Assembly: GCA_022747635.1 (NCBI GenBank)
Contig: JAKTNV010000664.1
Coordinates: forward strand, 1 to 64,000
Source: Hetaerina americana
Lineage: Eukaryota > Arthropoda > Insecta > Odonata > Calopterygidae
Direction of reading: 5' to 3'
Length of the DNA: 64,000 nt
The position numbers were made by a program, and so were the translations under genes. Positions 1-14,429 of this stretch are shown here, piece by piece (within the stretch, counting starts at the first letter, position 1; each line of letters begins with the position of its first letter). The notes beneath the pieces were generated by a model. The model saw only the letters and a list, made by a program, of their open reading frames with translations, was not told where the DNA came from and searched no databases.

Positions 1-3000
1 GAAAAATGTAAAAAAATAAATTTTCTAAAAATGAAATAAATGCCTTCTAAACACCTCAAACATTCACTTTAAAACAGAAGATTGTTGTTTTTCGCAATAT
101 TTTTAGAAATTTGGGCTCTTTTAGTAACATTAACACCTGGGCTAAGCATCTTTTATGATCTTTTATTGTCTTTCAGGATACATTCTGGGTTTTATTTTGT
201 TTATTTGATGAAAACGAACAACAATACACACCTTGGATACATTTTTGTTTGATTTTTGTCGAGTGAGATTTTCACCTAGAACCCAAAGGGGGGGGTATTG
301 GCACTTTTCATGGAAAAATGTGAAAAATTAAATTTTCTAAAAATGAAATAAATGCCTTCTAAACACCACAAACATTCACTCTAAAACAGAAGATTGTTGT
401 TTTTCGCAATATTTTTAGAAAATTGGGCTCTTTTAGTAACATTAACACTTGCGCTAAAGCATCATTTATGCTAATTTCTTGTCTTTCAGGATTATTCTGG
501 GTTTTATTTTGTTTATTTGATGAAAATAAACAACAATACACACCATGGAAACATTTTTGTTTGATTTGTGTCGAGTGAGATTTTCACTTAGAACCCAAAG
601 GGGGGGGGTATTGGCACTTTTCATGGAAAAATGTTAAAAATTAAATTTTCTAAAAATGAAATAAATGCCTTCTAAACACCTCAAACATTCACTTTAAAAC
701 AGAAGATTGTTGTTTTTCGCAATATTTTTAGAAATTTGGGCTCTTTTAGTAACATTAACACCTGGGCTAAGCATCTTTTATGATCTTTTATTGTCTTTCA
801 GGATACATTCTGGGTTTTATTTTGTTTATTTGATGAAAATGAAAAACAATACACACTTTGGATACATTTTTGATTGATTTGTGTCGAATGAGATTTTCAC
901 CTAGAACCCAAAGGGGGGGGGTATTGGCACTTTTCATGGAATAATGTGAAAAATTAAATATTCTAAAAATGAAATAAATGCCTTCTAAACACCTCAAACA
1001 TTCACTCTAAAATAGAAGATTGTTGTTTTTCGCAATATTTTTAGAAATTTGGGCTCTTTTAGTAACATTAACTATTGCGCTGAAGTATCTTTTATGCTCA
1101 TTTCTTGTCTTTCAGGATTAATTCTGGGTTATATTTCGTTTATTTGATGAAAATGAACAACAATACACACCATGGAATCATTTTTGTTCGATTTGTGTCG
1201 AGTGAGATTTTCACCTAGAACCCAAAGGGGGGGTATTGGCACTTTTCATGGAAAAATGTGAAAAATAAAATTTTCTAAAAATGAAATAAATACCTTCTAA
1301 ACACCTCAAACATTCACTCTAAAACAGAAGATTGTTGTTTTTCGCAATATTTTTAGAAATTTGGGCACTTTTAGTAACATTAACACCTGGGCTGAAGCAC
1401 CTTTTATGATCATTTATTGTCTTCCAGGATACATTCTGGGTTTTTTTTTTTGTTTATTTGATGAAAATGAACAACAATACACACCATGGAATCATTTTTG
1501 TTTGATTTGTGTCGAGTGAGATTTTCACCTAGAACCCAAAGGGGGGGTATTGGCACTTTTCATGGAAAAATGTGAAAAATTAAATTTTCTAAAAATGAAA
1601 TAAATGCCTTCTAAATACCTCAAACATTCACTCTTAAGCAGAAGATTGTTGTTTTTCGCAATATTTTTAGAAATTTGGGCACTTTTAGTAACATTAACAC
1701 CTGGGCTGAAGCACCTTTTATGATCATTTATTGTCTTCCAGGATACATTCTGGGTTTTTTTTTGTTTATTTGATGAAAATGAAAAACAATACACACTTTG
1801 GATACATTTTTGTTTGATTTGTGTCGAGTGAGATTTTCACCTAGAACCCAAAGGGGGGGTATTGTAACTTTTCATGGAAAAATGTGAAAAATTAAATTTT
1901 CTAAAAATGAAATAAATGCCCTCTAAACACCTCAAACATTCACTCTAAAATAGAAGATTGTTGTTTTTCGCAATATTTTTAGAAATTTTGGCTCTTTTAG
2001 TAACATTAACACTTTCGCTGAAGCATCTTTTATGCTCCTTTCATGTCTTTCAGGATTCATTCTGGGTTTTATTTTGTTTATTTGATGAAAATTAACAACA
2101 ATACACACCTTGGATACATTTTTGTTTGATTTGTATCGAGTGAGATTTTCACTTAGAACCCAAAGGGGGGGGTATTGGCACTTTTCATGGAAAAATATGA
2201 AAAATTAAATTTTTTAAAAATGAAATAATAGCCTTCTAAACACCGCAAACATTCACTCTAAAACAGAAGATTGTTGTTTTTCGCAATATTTTTAGAAATT
2301 TGGGCTCTTTTAGTAACATTAACACTTGGGCTGAAGCATCTTTTATGATCTTTTATTGTCTTTCAGGATTCATTCTGGGTTTTATTTTGTTTATTTGATG
2401 AAAATTAACAACAATACACACCTTGGATACATTTTTGTTTGATTTGTGTCGAGCGAGATTTTCACCTAGAACCCAAAGGGGGGGGTATTGGCACTTTTCA
2501 TGGAAAAATGTGAAAAATTAAATTTTCTAAAAATGAAATAAATGCCCTCTAAACACCTCAAACATTCACTCTAAAACAGAAGATTGTTGTTTTTCGCAAT
2601 ATTTTTAGAAATTTGGGCTCTTTTAGTAACATTAACACTTTCGCTGAAGCAACTTTTATGCTCATTTCTTGTCTTTCAAGATTAATTCTGGGTTTTATTT
2701 TGTTTATTTGATGAAAATGAACAACAATACACACCTTGGATACATTTTTGTTTGATTTGTGTCGAGTGAGATTTTCACCTAGAACCCAAAGGGGGGGTTT
2801 TGAACTTTTCATGGAAAAATGTGAAAAATTAAATTTTCTAAAAATGAAATAAATGCCTTCTAAACACCTCAAACATTCACTCTAAAACAGAAGATTGTTG
2901 TTTTTCGCAATATTTTTAGAAATTTGGGCTCTTTCAGGTACATTAACACTTGCGCTGAGGTATCTTTTATGCTCATTTCCTGTCTTTCAGGATTAATTCT

Positions 3001-5106
3001 GGGTTTTATTTCGTTTATTTGATGAAAATGAACAACAATACACACCATGGAATCATTTTTGTTTGATTTGTGTCGAGTGAGATTTTCACCTAGAACCCAA
3101 AGGGGGGGGGTATTGGCACTTTTCATGGAAAAATGTAAAAAATTAAATTTTCTAAAAATGAAGTAAATGCCTTCTAAACACCTCGAACATTCACTCTAAA
3201 ACAGAAGATTGTTGTTTTTCTCAATATTTTTAGAAATTTGGGCTCTTTTAGTAACATTAACACCTGGGCTGAAGCATCTTTTATGATCATTTATTGTCTT
3301 TCAGGATACATTCTGGGTTTTATTTTGTTTATTTGATGAAAATGAACAAAAAAACACACCTTGGATACATTTTTGTTTGATTTGTGTCGAGTGAGATTTT
3401 CACCTAGAACCCAAAGGGGGGGGGTATTGGCACTTTTCATGGAAAAATGTGAAAAAATAAAATTTTCTAAAAATGAAATAAATGCCTTCTAAACACCTCA
3501 AACATTCACTATAAAACAGTAGATTGTTGTTTTTCGCAATATTTTTAGAAATTTGGGCTCTTTTAGTAACATTTACACTTTCGCTGAAGCAACTTTTATG
3601 CTCGTTTCTTGTCTTTCAAGATTAATTCTGGGTTTTATTTTGTTAATTTGATGAAAATGAACAACAATACACAACATGGAAACATTTTTGTTTGATTTGT
3701 GTCGAGTGAGATTTTCACCTAGAACCCAAAGGGGGGGGTATTGGCACTTTTTATGGAACAATGTGAAAAATTAAATTTTCTAAAAATGAAATAAATACCT
3801 TCTAAACACCTCAAACATTCACTCTAAATATAAGATTGTTGTTTTTCGCAATATTTTTAGAAATTTTGGCTCTTTTAGTAACATTAACACTTGCGCTGAA
3901 GCATCTTTTATGCTCATTTCTTGTCTTTCAGGATTAATTCTGGGTTTTATTTGTTTATTTGATGAAAATGAACAACAATACAAACCATGGAAACATTTTT
4001 GATTGATTTGTGTCGAGTGAGATATTCACCTAGAACCCAAAGGGGGGGGTTTTGGCACTTTTCATGGAAAAATGTAAAAAAATAAATTTTCTAAAAATGA
4101 AATAAATGCCTTCTAAACACCTCAAACATTCACTTTAAAACAGAAGATTGTTGTTTTTCGCAATATTTTTAGAAATTTGGGCTCTTTTAGTAACATTAAC
4201 ACCTGGGCTAAGCATCTTTTATGATCTTTTATTGTCTTTCAGGATACATTCTGGGTTTTATTTTGTTTATTTGATGAAAACGAACAACAATACACACCTT
4301 GGATACATTTTTGTTTGATTTTTGTCGAGTGAGATTTTCACCTAGAACCCAAAGGGGGGGGTATTGGCACTTTTCATGGAAAAATGTGAAAAATTAAATT
4401 TTCTAAAAATGAAATAAATGCCTTCTAAACACCACAAACATTCACTCTAAAACAGAAGATTGTTGTTTTTCGCAGTATTTTTAGAAAATTGGGCTCTTTT
4501 AGTAACATTAACACTTGCGCTGAAGCATCATTTATGCTAATTTCTTGTCTTTCAGGATTATTCTGGGTTTTATTTTGTTTATTTGATGAAAATAAACAAC
4601 AATACACACCATGGAAACATTTTTGTTTGATTTGTGTCGAGTGAGATTTTCACTTAGAACCCTAAGGGGGGGGGTATTGGCACTTTTCATGGAAAAATGT
4701 TAAAAATTAAATTTTCTAAAAATGAAATAAATGCCTTCTAAACACCTCAAACATTCACTTTAAAACAGAAGATTGTTGTTTTTCGCAATATTTTTAGAAA
4801 TTTGGGCTCTTTTAGTAACATTAACACCTGGGCTAAGCATCTTTTATGATCTTTTATTGTCTTTCAGGATACATTCTGGGTTTTATTTTGTTTATTTGAT
4901 GAAAATGAAAAACAATACACACTTTGGATACATTTTTGATTGATTTGTGTGGAATGAGATTTTCACCTAGAATCCAAAGGGGGGGGTATTGGCACTTTTC
5001 ATGGAAAAATGTGAAAAATTAAATATTCTAAAAATGAAATAAATGCCTTCTAAACACCTCAAACATTCACTCTAAAATAGAAGATTGTTGTTTTTCGCAA
5101 TATTTT
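1..5106 (+). repeat. 13-monomer-scale block duplication (offset 4,066 bp)
   Basis: The segment 1-1,040 recurs at 4,067-5,106 with the same rare variants in the same order. These include ATGTAAAAAAATAAATTTTC, a class A monomer missing a base (CTGGGCTAAGCATC), AAAACGAACAACAATAC with GATTTTTGTCGAG, a CACCACAAACATTC monomer with AATAAACAAC, and ACTTTGGATAC with TTTTTGATTGATTTG. The left copy starts before the window, so its true length is unknown. After about 1,040/5,106 the two copies diverge into different monomer classes. Confidence 0.85.
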
Positions 5107-8100
5107 TAGAACTTTTGGCTCTTTTAGTAACATTAACACTTTCGCTGAAGCATCTTTTATGCTCCTTTCATGTCTTTCAGGATTCATTCTGGGTTTTATT
5201 TTGTTTATTTGATGAAAATGAACAATAATACACACCTTGGATACATTTTTGTTTGATTTGTATCGAGTGAGATTTTCACTTAGAACCCAAAGGGGCACTT
5301 TTCATGGAAAAATGTGAAAAATAAAATTTTCTAAAAATGAAATAAATGCCTTCTAAACACCACAAACATTCACTCTAAAACAGAAGATTGTTGTTTTTCG
5401 CAATATTTTTAGAAATTTGGGCTCTTTTAGTAAATTAACACTTGCGCTAAAGCATCTTTTATTCTCATTTCATGTCTTTCAGGATTATTTCTGGGTTTTA
5501 TTTTGTTTATTTGATGAAAATGAACAACAATACACACCATGGAAACATTTTTGTTTGATTTTTGTCAAGTGAGATTTTCACCTAGAACCCAAAGGGGGGG
5601 TTTTGGCACTTTTCATGGAAAAATGTGAAAAATTAAATTTTCTAAAAATGAAATAAATGCCTTCTAAACACCTCAAACATTCACTCTAAAACAGAAGATT
5701 GTTGTTTTTCGCAATATTTTTAGAAATTTGGCCTCTTTAAGTAACATTAACACTATCGCTGAAGCAACTTTTATGCTCGTTTCTTGTCTTTCAAGATTAA
5801 TTCTGGGTTTTATTTTGTTAATTTGATGAAAATGTACAACAATACACACCATGGAAACATTTTTGTTTGATTTGTGTCGAGTGAGATTTTCACCTAGAAC
5901 CCAAAGGGGGGGGGTATTGGCACTTTTCATGGAAAAATGTGAAAAATTAAATTTTCCAAAAATGAAATAAATACCTTCTAAACACCTAAAACATTCACTC
6001 TAAAAAAGAAGATTGTTATTTTTCGCAATATTTTTAGAAATTTGGGCTCTTTTAGTAACATTAACACTTTCGCTGAAGCATCTTTTATGCTCATTTCTTG
6101 TCTTTCAGGATTAATTCTGGGTTTTATTTTGTTTATTTGATGAAAATGAACAACAATACACACCATGGAAACATTTTTGATTGATTTGTGTCGAGTGAGA
6201 TTTTCACCAAGAACCCAAGGGGGGGTATTGGCACTTTTCATGGAACAATGTGAAAAATTAAATTTTCTAAAAATGAAATAAATGCCTTCTAAACACCTCA
6301 AACATTCACTCTAAAACAGAAGATTGTTGTTTTTCGCAATATTTTTAAAAATTTGGGCACTTTTAGTAACATTAACACCCCTGGGCTGAAGCATCTTTTA
6401 TGATCATATATTGTCTTTCAGGATACATTCCGGGTTTTTTTTGTTTATTTGATGAAAATGAAAAACAATACACACTTTGGATACATTTTTGATTGATTTG
6501 TGTCGACTGAGATTTTCACCTAGAACCCAAAGGGGGGGTATTGGCACTTTTCATGGAAAAATGTTAAAAAATTAAATTTTCTTAAAATGAAATAAATGCC
6601 TTCTAAACACCTCAAACATTCACTCTAAAACAGAAGATTGTTGTTTTTCGCAATATTTTTAGAAATTTGGGCTTTTTTAGTAACATTACCACCTGGGCTG
6701 AAGCATCTTTTATGATATTTTATTGTCTTTCAGGATTCATTCTGGGTTTTATTTTGTTTATTTGATGAAAATGAACAACAACACACACCTTGGATACATT
6801 TTTGTTTGATTTGTGACGAGTGAGATTTTCACCTTGAACTCAAAGGGGGGGGTATTGGCACTTTTCATGGAAAAATGTGAAAAATTAAATTTTCTAAAAA
6901 TGAAATAAATGCCTTCTAAACACCTCATACATTCACTCTAAAACAGAAGATTGTTGTTTTTCGCAATATTTTTAGAAATTTGGGCTCTTTTAGTAACATT
7001 AACACCTGGGCTAAAGCATCTTTTATGATCTTTTTTTGTCTTTCAGGATTCGTTCTGGGTTTTATTTTGTTTATTTGATGAAAATGAACAACAATATACA
7101 CCTTGGATACATTTTTGTTTGATTTGTGTCGAGTGAGATTTTCACCTAGAACCCAAAGGGGGGGGTATTGGCACTTTTCATGGAAAAATGTGAAAAATTA
7201 AATTTTCTAAAAATGAAATAAATGCCTTCTAAACACCTCAAACATTCACTCTAAAACAGTAGATTGTTGTTTTTCGCAATATTTTTAGAAAATTGGGCAC
7301 TTTTAGTAACATTAACACTTTCTCTGAAGCAACTTTTATGCTCATTTCTTGTCCTTCAAGATTAATTCTGGGTTTTATTTTGTTAATTTGATGAAAATGA
7401 ACAACAATACACACCATGGAAACATTTTTGTTTGATTTGTGTTGAGTGAGATTTTCACCTAGAACCCAAAGGGGGGGGTATTGGCACTTTTCATGGAAAA
7501 ATGTGAAAAATTAAATTTTCTAAAAATGAAATAAATGCCTTCTAAACACCTCAAACATTCACTCTAAAACAGAAGATTGTTGTTTTTCGCAATATTTTTA
7601 GAAATTTTAGCTCTTTTAGTAACATTAACACCTGGGCTGAAGCATCTTTTATGATCATTTATTGTCTTTCAAGATACATTCTGGGTTTTATTTTGTTTAT
7701 TTGATGAAAATGAACAACAATACACACCTTGGATACATTTTTGTTTGATTTGTGTCGAGTGAGATTTTCACCTAGAACCCAAAGGGGGGGGGTATTGGCA
7801 CTTTTCATGGAAAAATGTGAAAAATTAAATTTTCTAAAAATGAAATAAATGCCTTCTAAACACCTCAAACATTCACTCTAAAACAGAAGATTGTTGTTTT
7901 TCGCAATATTTTTAGAAATTTTAGCTCTTTTAGTAACATTAACACCTGGGCTGAAGCATCTTTTATGATCATTTATTGTCTTTCAAGATACATTCTGGGT
8001 TTTATTTTGTTTATTTGATGAAAATGAACAACAATACACACCTTGGATACATTTTTGTTTGGTTTGTGTCGAGTGAGATTTTCACCTAGAACCCAAAGGG

Positions 8101-9429
8101 GGGGGGGTATTGGCACTTTTCATGGAAAAATGTGAAAAATAATATTTTCTAAAAATGAAATAAATGCCTTCTAAACACCTCAAACATTCACTCTAAAACA
8201 GAAGATTGTTGTTTTTCGCAATATTTTTAGAAATTTGGGCTCTTTTAGGAAAATTAACACTTGCGCTAAAGCATCTTTTATTCTCATTTCATGTCTTTCA
8301 GGATTATTTCTGGGTTTTATTTTGTTTATTTGATGAAAATGAACAACAATACACACCATGGAAACATTTTTGTTTGATTTGTGTCAAGTGAGATTTTCAC
8401 CTAGAACCCAAAGGGGGGGGTATTGGCACTTTTCATGGAAAAATGTGAAAAATTAAATTTTCTAAAAATGAAATAAATGCCTTCTAAACACCTCAAACAT
8501 TCACTCCAAAACAGAAGATTGTTGTTTTTCGCAATATTTTTAGAAATTTGGGCTCTTTTAGTAACATTAACACTTTCGCTGAAGCAACTTTTATGCTCGT
8601 TTCTTGTCTTTCAAGATTAATTCTGGGTTTTATTTTGTTAATTTGATGAAAATGTACAATACACACCATGGAAACATTTTAGTTTGATTTGTGTCGAGTG
8701 AGATTTTCACCTAGAACCCAAAGGGGGGGGTATTGGCACTTTTCATGGAAAAATGTGAAAAATTAAATTTTCCAAAAATGAAATAAATACCTTCTAAACA
8801 CCTAAAACATTCACTCTAAAAAAGAAGATTGTTATTTTTCGCAATATTTTTAGAAATTTGGGCTCTTTTAGTAACATTAACACTTGCGCTGAAGCATCTT
8901 TTATGCTCATTTCTTGTCTTTCAGGATTAATTCTGGGTTTTATTTTGTTTATTTGATGAAAATGAACAACAATACACACCATGGAAAAAATTTTTGATTG
9001 ATTTGTTTCGAGTGAGATTTTCACCAAGAACCCAAGGGGGGGTATTGGCACTTTTCATGGAACAATGTGAAAAATTAAATTTTCTAAAAATGAAATAAAT
9101 GCCTTCTAAACACCTCAAACATTCACTCTAAAACAGAAGATTGTTGTTTTTCGCAATATTTTTAGAAATTTGGGCTTTTTTAGTAACATTACCACCTGGG
9201 CTGAAGCATCTTTTATGATATTTTATTGTCTTTCAGGATTCATTCTGGGTTTTATTTTGTTTATTTGATGAAAATGAACAACAACACACACCTTGGATAC
9301 ATTTTTGTTTGATTTGTGACGAGTGAGATTTTCACCTTGAACCCAAAGGGGGGGGGGTATTGGCACTTTTCATGGAAAAATGTGAAAAATTAAATTTTCT
9401 AAAAATGAAATAAATGCCTTCTAAACACC

Positions 9430-9742
9430 TCAAACATTCACTCTAAAACAGAAGATTGTTGTTTTTCGCAATATTTTTAGAAATTTGGGCTCTTTTAGTA
9501 ACATTAACACCTGGGCTGAAGCATCTTTTATGATCTTTTATTGTCTTTCAGGATTCATTCTGGGTTTTATTTTGTTTATTTGATGAAAATGAACAACAAT
9601 ATACACCTTGGATACATTTTTGTTTGATTTGTGTCGAGTGAGATTTTCACCTAGAACCCAAAGGGGGGGGTATTGGCACTTTTCATGGAAAAATGTGAAA
9701 AATTAAATTTTCTAAAAATGAAATAAATGCCTTCTAAACACC
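9430..9742 (+). repeat. Representative satellite monomer (313 bp)
   Basis: One class A-like unit, measured from TCAAACATTC to the base before the next TCAAACATTC. It is given as a reference because it carries all the common landmarks and a G8 tract. Monomer length varies by one or a few bases, mainly through the G-tract (commonly G7-G9) and poly-T runs. The + strand contains AAATAAAT near its end and a TGTCTTTCAGG element in the middle. The minus strand contains two further AATAAA motifs in the CAAATAAACAAAATAAAACC segment. Confidence 0.95.
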
Positions 9743-11305
9743 TCAAACATTCACTCTAAAACAGAAGATTGTTGTTTTTCGCAATATTTTTAGAAATTTG
9801 GGCTCTTTTAGTAACATTAACACTTTCGCTGAAGCAACCTTTATGCTCATTTCTTGTCTTTCAGGATTAATTCTGGGTTTTATTTTGTTTATTTGATGAA
9901 AATGAACAACAATACACACCATGGAAACATTTTTGTTTGATTTGCGTCAAGTGAGATTTTCACCTAGAACCCAAAGGGGGGGTATTGGCACTTTTCATGG
10001 AAAAATGTGAAAAAATTAAATTTTCTAAAAATGAAATAAATGCCTTCTAAACACCTCAAACATTCACTCTAAAACAGTAGATTGTTGTTTTTCGCAATAT
10101 TTTTAGAAAATTGGGCTCTTTTAGTAACATTAACACTTTCTCTGAAGCAACTTTTATTCTCATTTCTTGTCCTTCAAGATTAATTATGGGTTTTATTTTG
10201 TTAATTTGATGAAATTGAACATCAATACACACCATGGAAACATTTTTGTTTGATTTGTGTTGAGTGAGATTTTCACCTAGAACCCAAAGGGGGGGGTATC
10301 GGCACTTTTCATGGAAAAATGTAAAAAATTAAATTTTCTAAAAATGAAATAAATGCCTTCTAAACACCTCAAACATTCACTCTAAAACAGAAGATTGTTG
10401 TTTTTCGCAATATTTTTAGAAATTTGGGCTCTTTTAGTAAAATTAACACTTGCGCTGAAGCATCTTTTATGCTCATTTCATGTCTTTCAGGATTATTTCT
10501 GGGTTTTATTTTGTTTATTTGATGAAAATGAACAACAATACACACCATGGAAACATTTTTGTTTGATTTGTGTCGAGTGAGATTTTCACCTAGAACCCAA
10601 AGGGGGGGTATTGGCACTTTTCATGGAAAAATGTGAAAAATTAAATTTTCTAAAAATGAAATAAATGCCTTCTAAACACCTCAAACATTCACTCTAAAAC
10701 AGTAGATTGTTGTTTTTCGCAATATTTTTAGAAATTTGGGCTCTTTTAGTAACATTAACACTTTCTCTGAAGCATTTTTTATGCTCATTTCTTGTCCTTC
10801 AAGATTAATTCTGGGTTTTATTTTGTTTATTTGATGAAAATGAACAACAATACACACCATGGAAACATTTTTGTTTGATTTGTGTCGAGTGAGATTTTCA
10901 CCTAGAAACCAAAGGGGGGGTATTGGCACTTTTCATGGAAAAATGTAAAAAATTAAATTTTCTAAAAATGAAATAAATGCCTTCTAAACACCTCAAACAT
11001 TCACTCTAAAACAGAAGATTGTTGTTTTTCGCAATATTTTTAGAAATTTGGGCTCTTTTAGTAAAATTAACACTTGCGCTGAAGCATCTTTTATGCTCAT
11101 TTCATGTCTTTCAGGATTATTTCTGGGTTTTATTTTGTTTATTTGATGAAAATGAACAACAATACACACCATGGAAACATTTTTGTTTGATTTGTGTCGA
11201 GTGAGATTTTCACCTAGAACCCAAAGGGGGGGGTATTGGCACTTTTCATGGAAAAATGTGAAAAATTTAATTTTCTAAAAATGAAATAAATGCCTTCTAA
11301 ACACC

Positions 11306-14300
11306 TCAAACATTCACTCTAAAACAGAAGATTGTTGTTTTTCGCAATATTTTTAGAAATTTGGGCTCTTTTAGTAACATTAACACTTTCGCTGAAGCAA
11401 CTTTTATGCTCATTTCTTGTCTTTCAGGATTAATTCTGGGTTTTATTTTGTTTATTTGATGAAAATGAACAACAATACACACCATGGAAACATTTTTGTT
11501 TGATTTGCGTCAAGTGAGATTTTCACCTAGAACCCAAAGGGGGGGGTATTGGCACTTTTCATGAAAAAATGTGAAAAATTAAATTTTCTAAAAATGAAAT
11601 AAATGCCTTCTAAACACCTCAAACATTCACTCTAAAATAGAAGATTGTTGTTTTTCGCAATATTTTTAGAAATTTGGCTCTTTTAGTAAAATTAACACCT
11701 GGGCTGAAGAATCTTTTATGATCATTTATTGTCTTTCAGGATACATTCTGGGTTTTATTTTGTTTATTTGATGAAAATGAACAACAATACACACCATGGA
11801 AACATTTTTGTTTGATTTGTGTCGAGTGAGATTTTCACCTAGAACCCAAAGGGGGGGGTATTGGCACTTTTCATGGAAAAATGTGAAAAATTTAATTTTC
11901 TAAAAATGAAATAAATGCCTTCTAAACACCTCAAACATTCACTCTAAAACAGAAGATTGTTGTTTTTCGCAATACTTTTAGAAATTTGGGCTCTTTTAGT
12001 AACATTAACACTTTCGCTGAAGCAACTTTTATGCTCATTTCTTGTCTTTCAGGATTTATTCTGGGTTTTATTTTGTTTATTTGATGAAAATGAACAACAA
12101 TACACACCATGGAAACATTTTTGTTTGATTTGCGTCAAGTGAGATTTTCACCTAGAACCCAAAGGGGTGGGTATTGGCACTTTTCATGGAAAAATGTGAA
12201 AAATTAAATTTTCTAAAAATGAAATAAATGCCTTCTAAACACCTCAAACATTCACTCTAAAATAGAAGATTGTTGTTTTTCGCAATATTTTTAGAAATTT
12301 GGGCTCTTTTAGTAAAATTAACACCTGGGCTGAAGAATCTTTTATGATCATTTATTGTCTTTCAGGATACATTCTGGGTTTTATTTTGTTTATTTGATGA
12401 AAATGAACAACAATACACACCATGGAAACATTTTTGTTTGATTTGTGTCGAGTGGGATTTTCACCTAGAAACCAAAGGGGGGGGTATTGGCACTTTTCAT
12501 GGAAAAATGTGAAAAATTAAATTTTCTAAAAATGAAATAAATGCCTTCTAAACACCTCAAACATTCACTCTAAAACAGTAGATTGTTGTTTTTCGCAATA
12601 TTTTTAGAAATTTGGGCTCTTTTAGTAACATTAACACTTTCTCTGAAGCAACTTTTATGCTCATTTCTTGTCCTTCAAGATTAATTCTGGGTTTTATTTT
12701 GTTTATTTGATGAAAATGAACAATACATACCATGGAAACATTTTTGTTTGATTTGTGTCGAGTGAGATTTTCACCTAGAACCCAAAGGGGGGGGTATTGG
12801 CACTTTTCATGGAAAAATGTAAAAAATTAAATTTTCTAAAAATGAAATAAATGGCTTCTAAACACCTCAAACATTCACTCTAAAACAGAAGATTGTTGTT
12901 TTTCGCAATATTTTTAGAAATTTGGGCTCTTTTAGTAACATTAACACTTTCGCTGAAGCAACTTTTATGCTCATTTCTTGTCTTTCAGGATTAATTCTGG
13001 GTTTTATTTTGTTTATTTGATGAAAATGAACAACAATACACACCATGGAAACATTTTTGTTTGATTTGCGTCAAGTGAGATTTTCACCTAGAACCCAAAG
13101 GGGGGGGTATTGGCACTTTTCATGGAAAAATGTGAAAAATTAAATTTTCTAAAAATGAAATAAATGCCTTCTAAACACCTCAAACATTCACTCTAAAATA
13201 GAAGATTGTTGTTTTTCGCAATATTTTTAGAAATTTGGCTCTTTTAGTAAAATTAACACCTGGGCTGAAGAATCTTTTATGATCATTTATTGTCTTTCAG
13301 GATACATTCTGGGTTTTATTTTGTTTATTTGATGAAAATGAACAACAATACACACCATGGAAACATTTTTGTTTGATTTGTGTCGAGTGAGATTTTCACC
13401 TAGAACCCAAAGGGGGGGGTATTGGCACTTTTCATGGAAAAATGTGAAAAATTTAATTTTCTAAAAATGAAATAAATGCCTTCTAAACACCTCAAACATT
13501 CACTCTAAAACAGAAGATTGTTGTTTTTCGCAATACTTTTAGAAATTTGGGCTCTTTTAGTAACATTAACACTTTCGCTGAAGCAACTTTTATGCTCATT
13601 TCTTGTCTTTCAGGATTTATTCTGGGTTTTATTTTGTTTATTTGATGAAAATGAACAACAATACACACCATGGAAACATTTTTGTTTGATTTGCGTCAAG
13701 TGAGATTTTCACCTAGAACCCAAAGGGGGGGGTATTGGCACTTTTCATGGAAAAATGTGAAAAATTAAATTTTCTAAAAATGAAATAAATGCCTTCTAAA
13801 CACCTCAAACATTCACTCTAAAATAGAAGATTGTTGTTTTTCGCAATATTTTTAGAAATTTGGGCTCTTTTAGTAAAATTAACACCTGGGCTGAAATATC
13901 TTTTATGATCATTTATTGTCTTTCAGGATACATTCTGGGTTTTATTTTGTTTATTTGATGAAAATGAACAACAATACACACCATGGAAACATTTTTGTTT
14001 GATTTGTGTCGAGTGAGATTTTCACCTAGAAACCAAAGGGGGGGGTATTGGCACTTTTCATGGAAAAATGTAAAAAATTAAATTTTCTAAAAATGAAATA
14101 AATGCCTTCTAAACACCTCAAACATTCACATTAAACCAGAAGATTGTTGTTTTTCGCAATATTTTAAGAAATTTGGGCTCTTTTAGTAAAATTAACACTT
14201 GCGCTGAAGCATCTTTTATGCTCATTTCATGTCTTTCAGGATTATTTCTCGGTTTTATTTTGTTTATTTGATGAAAATGAACAACAATACACACCATGGA

Positions 14301-14429
14301 AACATTTTTGTTTGATTTGTGTCGAGTGAGATTTTCACCTAGAACCCAAAGGGGGGGGTATTGGCACTTTTCATGGAAAAATGTGAAAAATTAAATTTTC
14401 TAAAAATGAAATAAATGCCTTCTAAACAC
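11306..14429 (+). repeat. Five-monomer higher-order repeat, tandem pair (offset 1,561 bp)
   Basis: Monomers from about 11,306 run in class order C, A, C, A, D. From about 12,866 the order is C, A, C, A, B. The second C monomer of each set carries the same GCAATACTTTTAG and AGGATTTATTC variants (11,957 and 13,518 regions). The A monomers share CTGAAGAATC and AAAATTAACACC. The shift of 1,561 bp equals five monomers. Confidence 0.85.

Noticed and set aside
12866..12990. CENP-B box in class C monomers (TTTCGCTGAAGCAAC)
   Set aside because: TTCG-N4-A matches the left half of the essential pattern, but the required CGGG is absent (AACT instead). The match is partial and short, so no centromere protein site was called.
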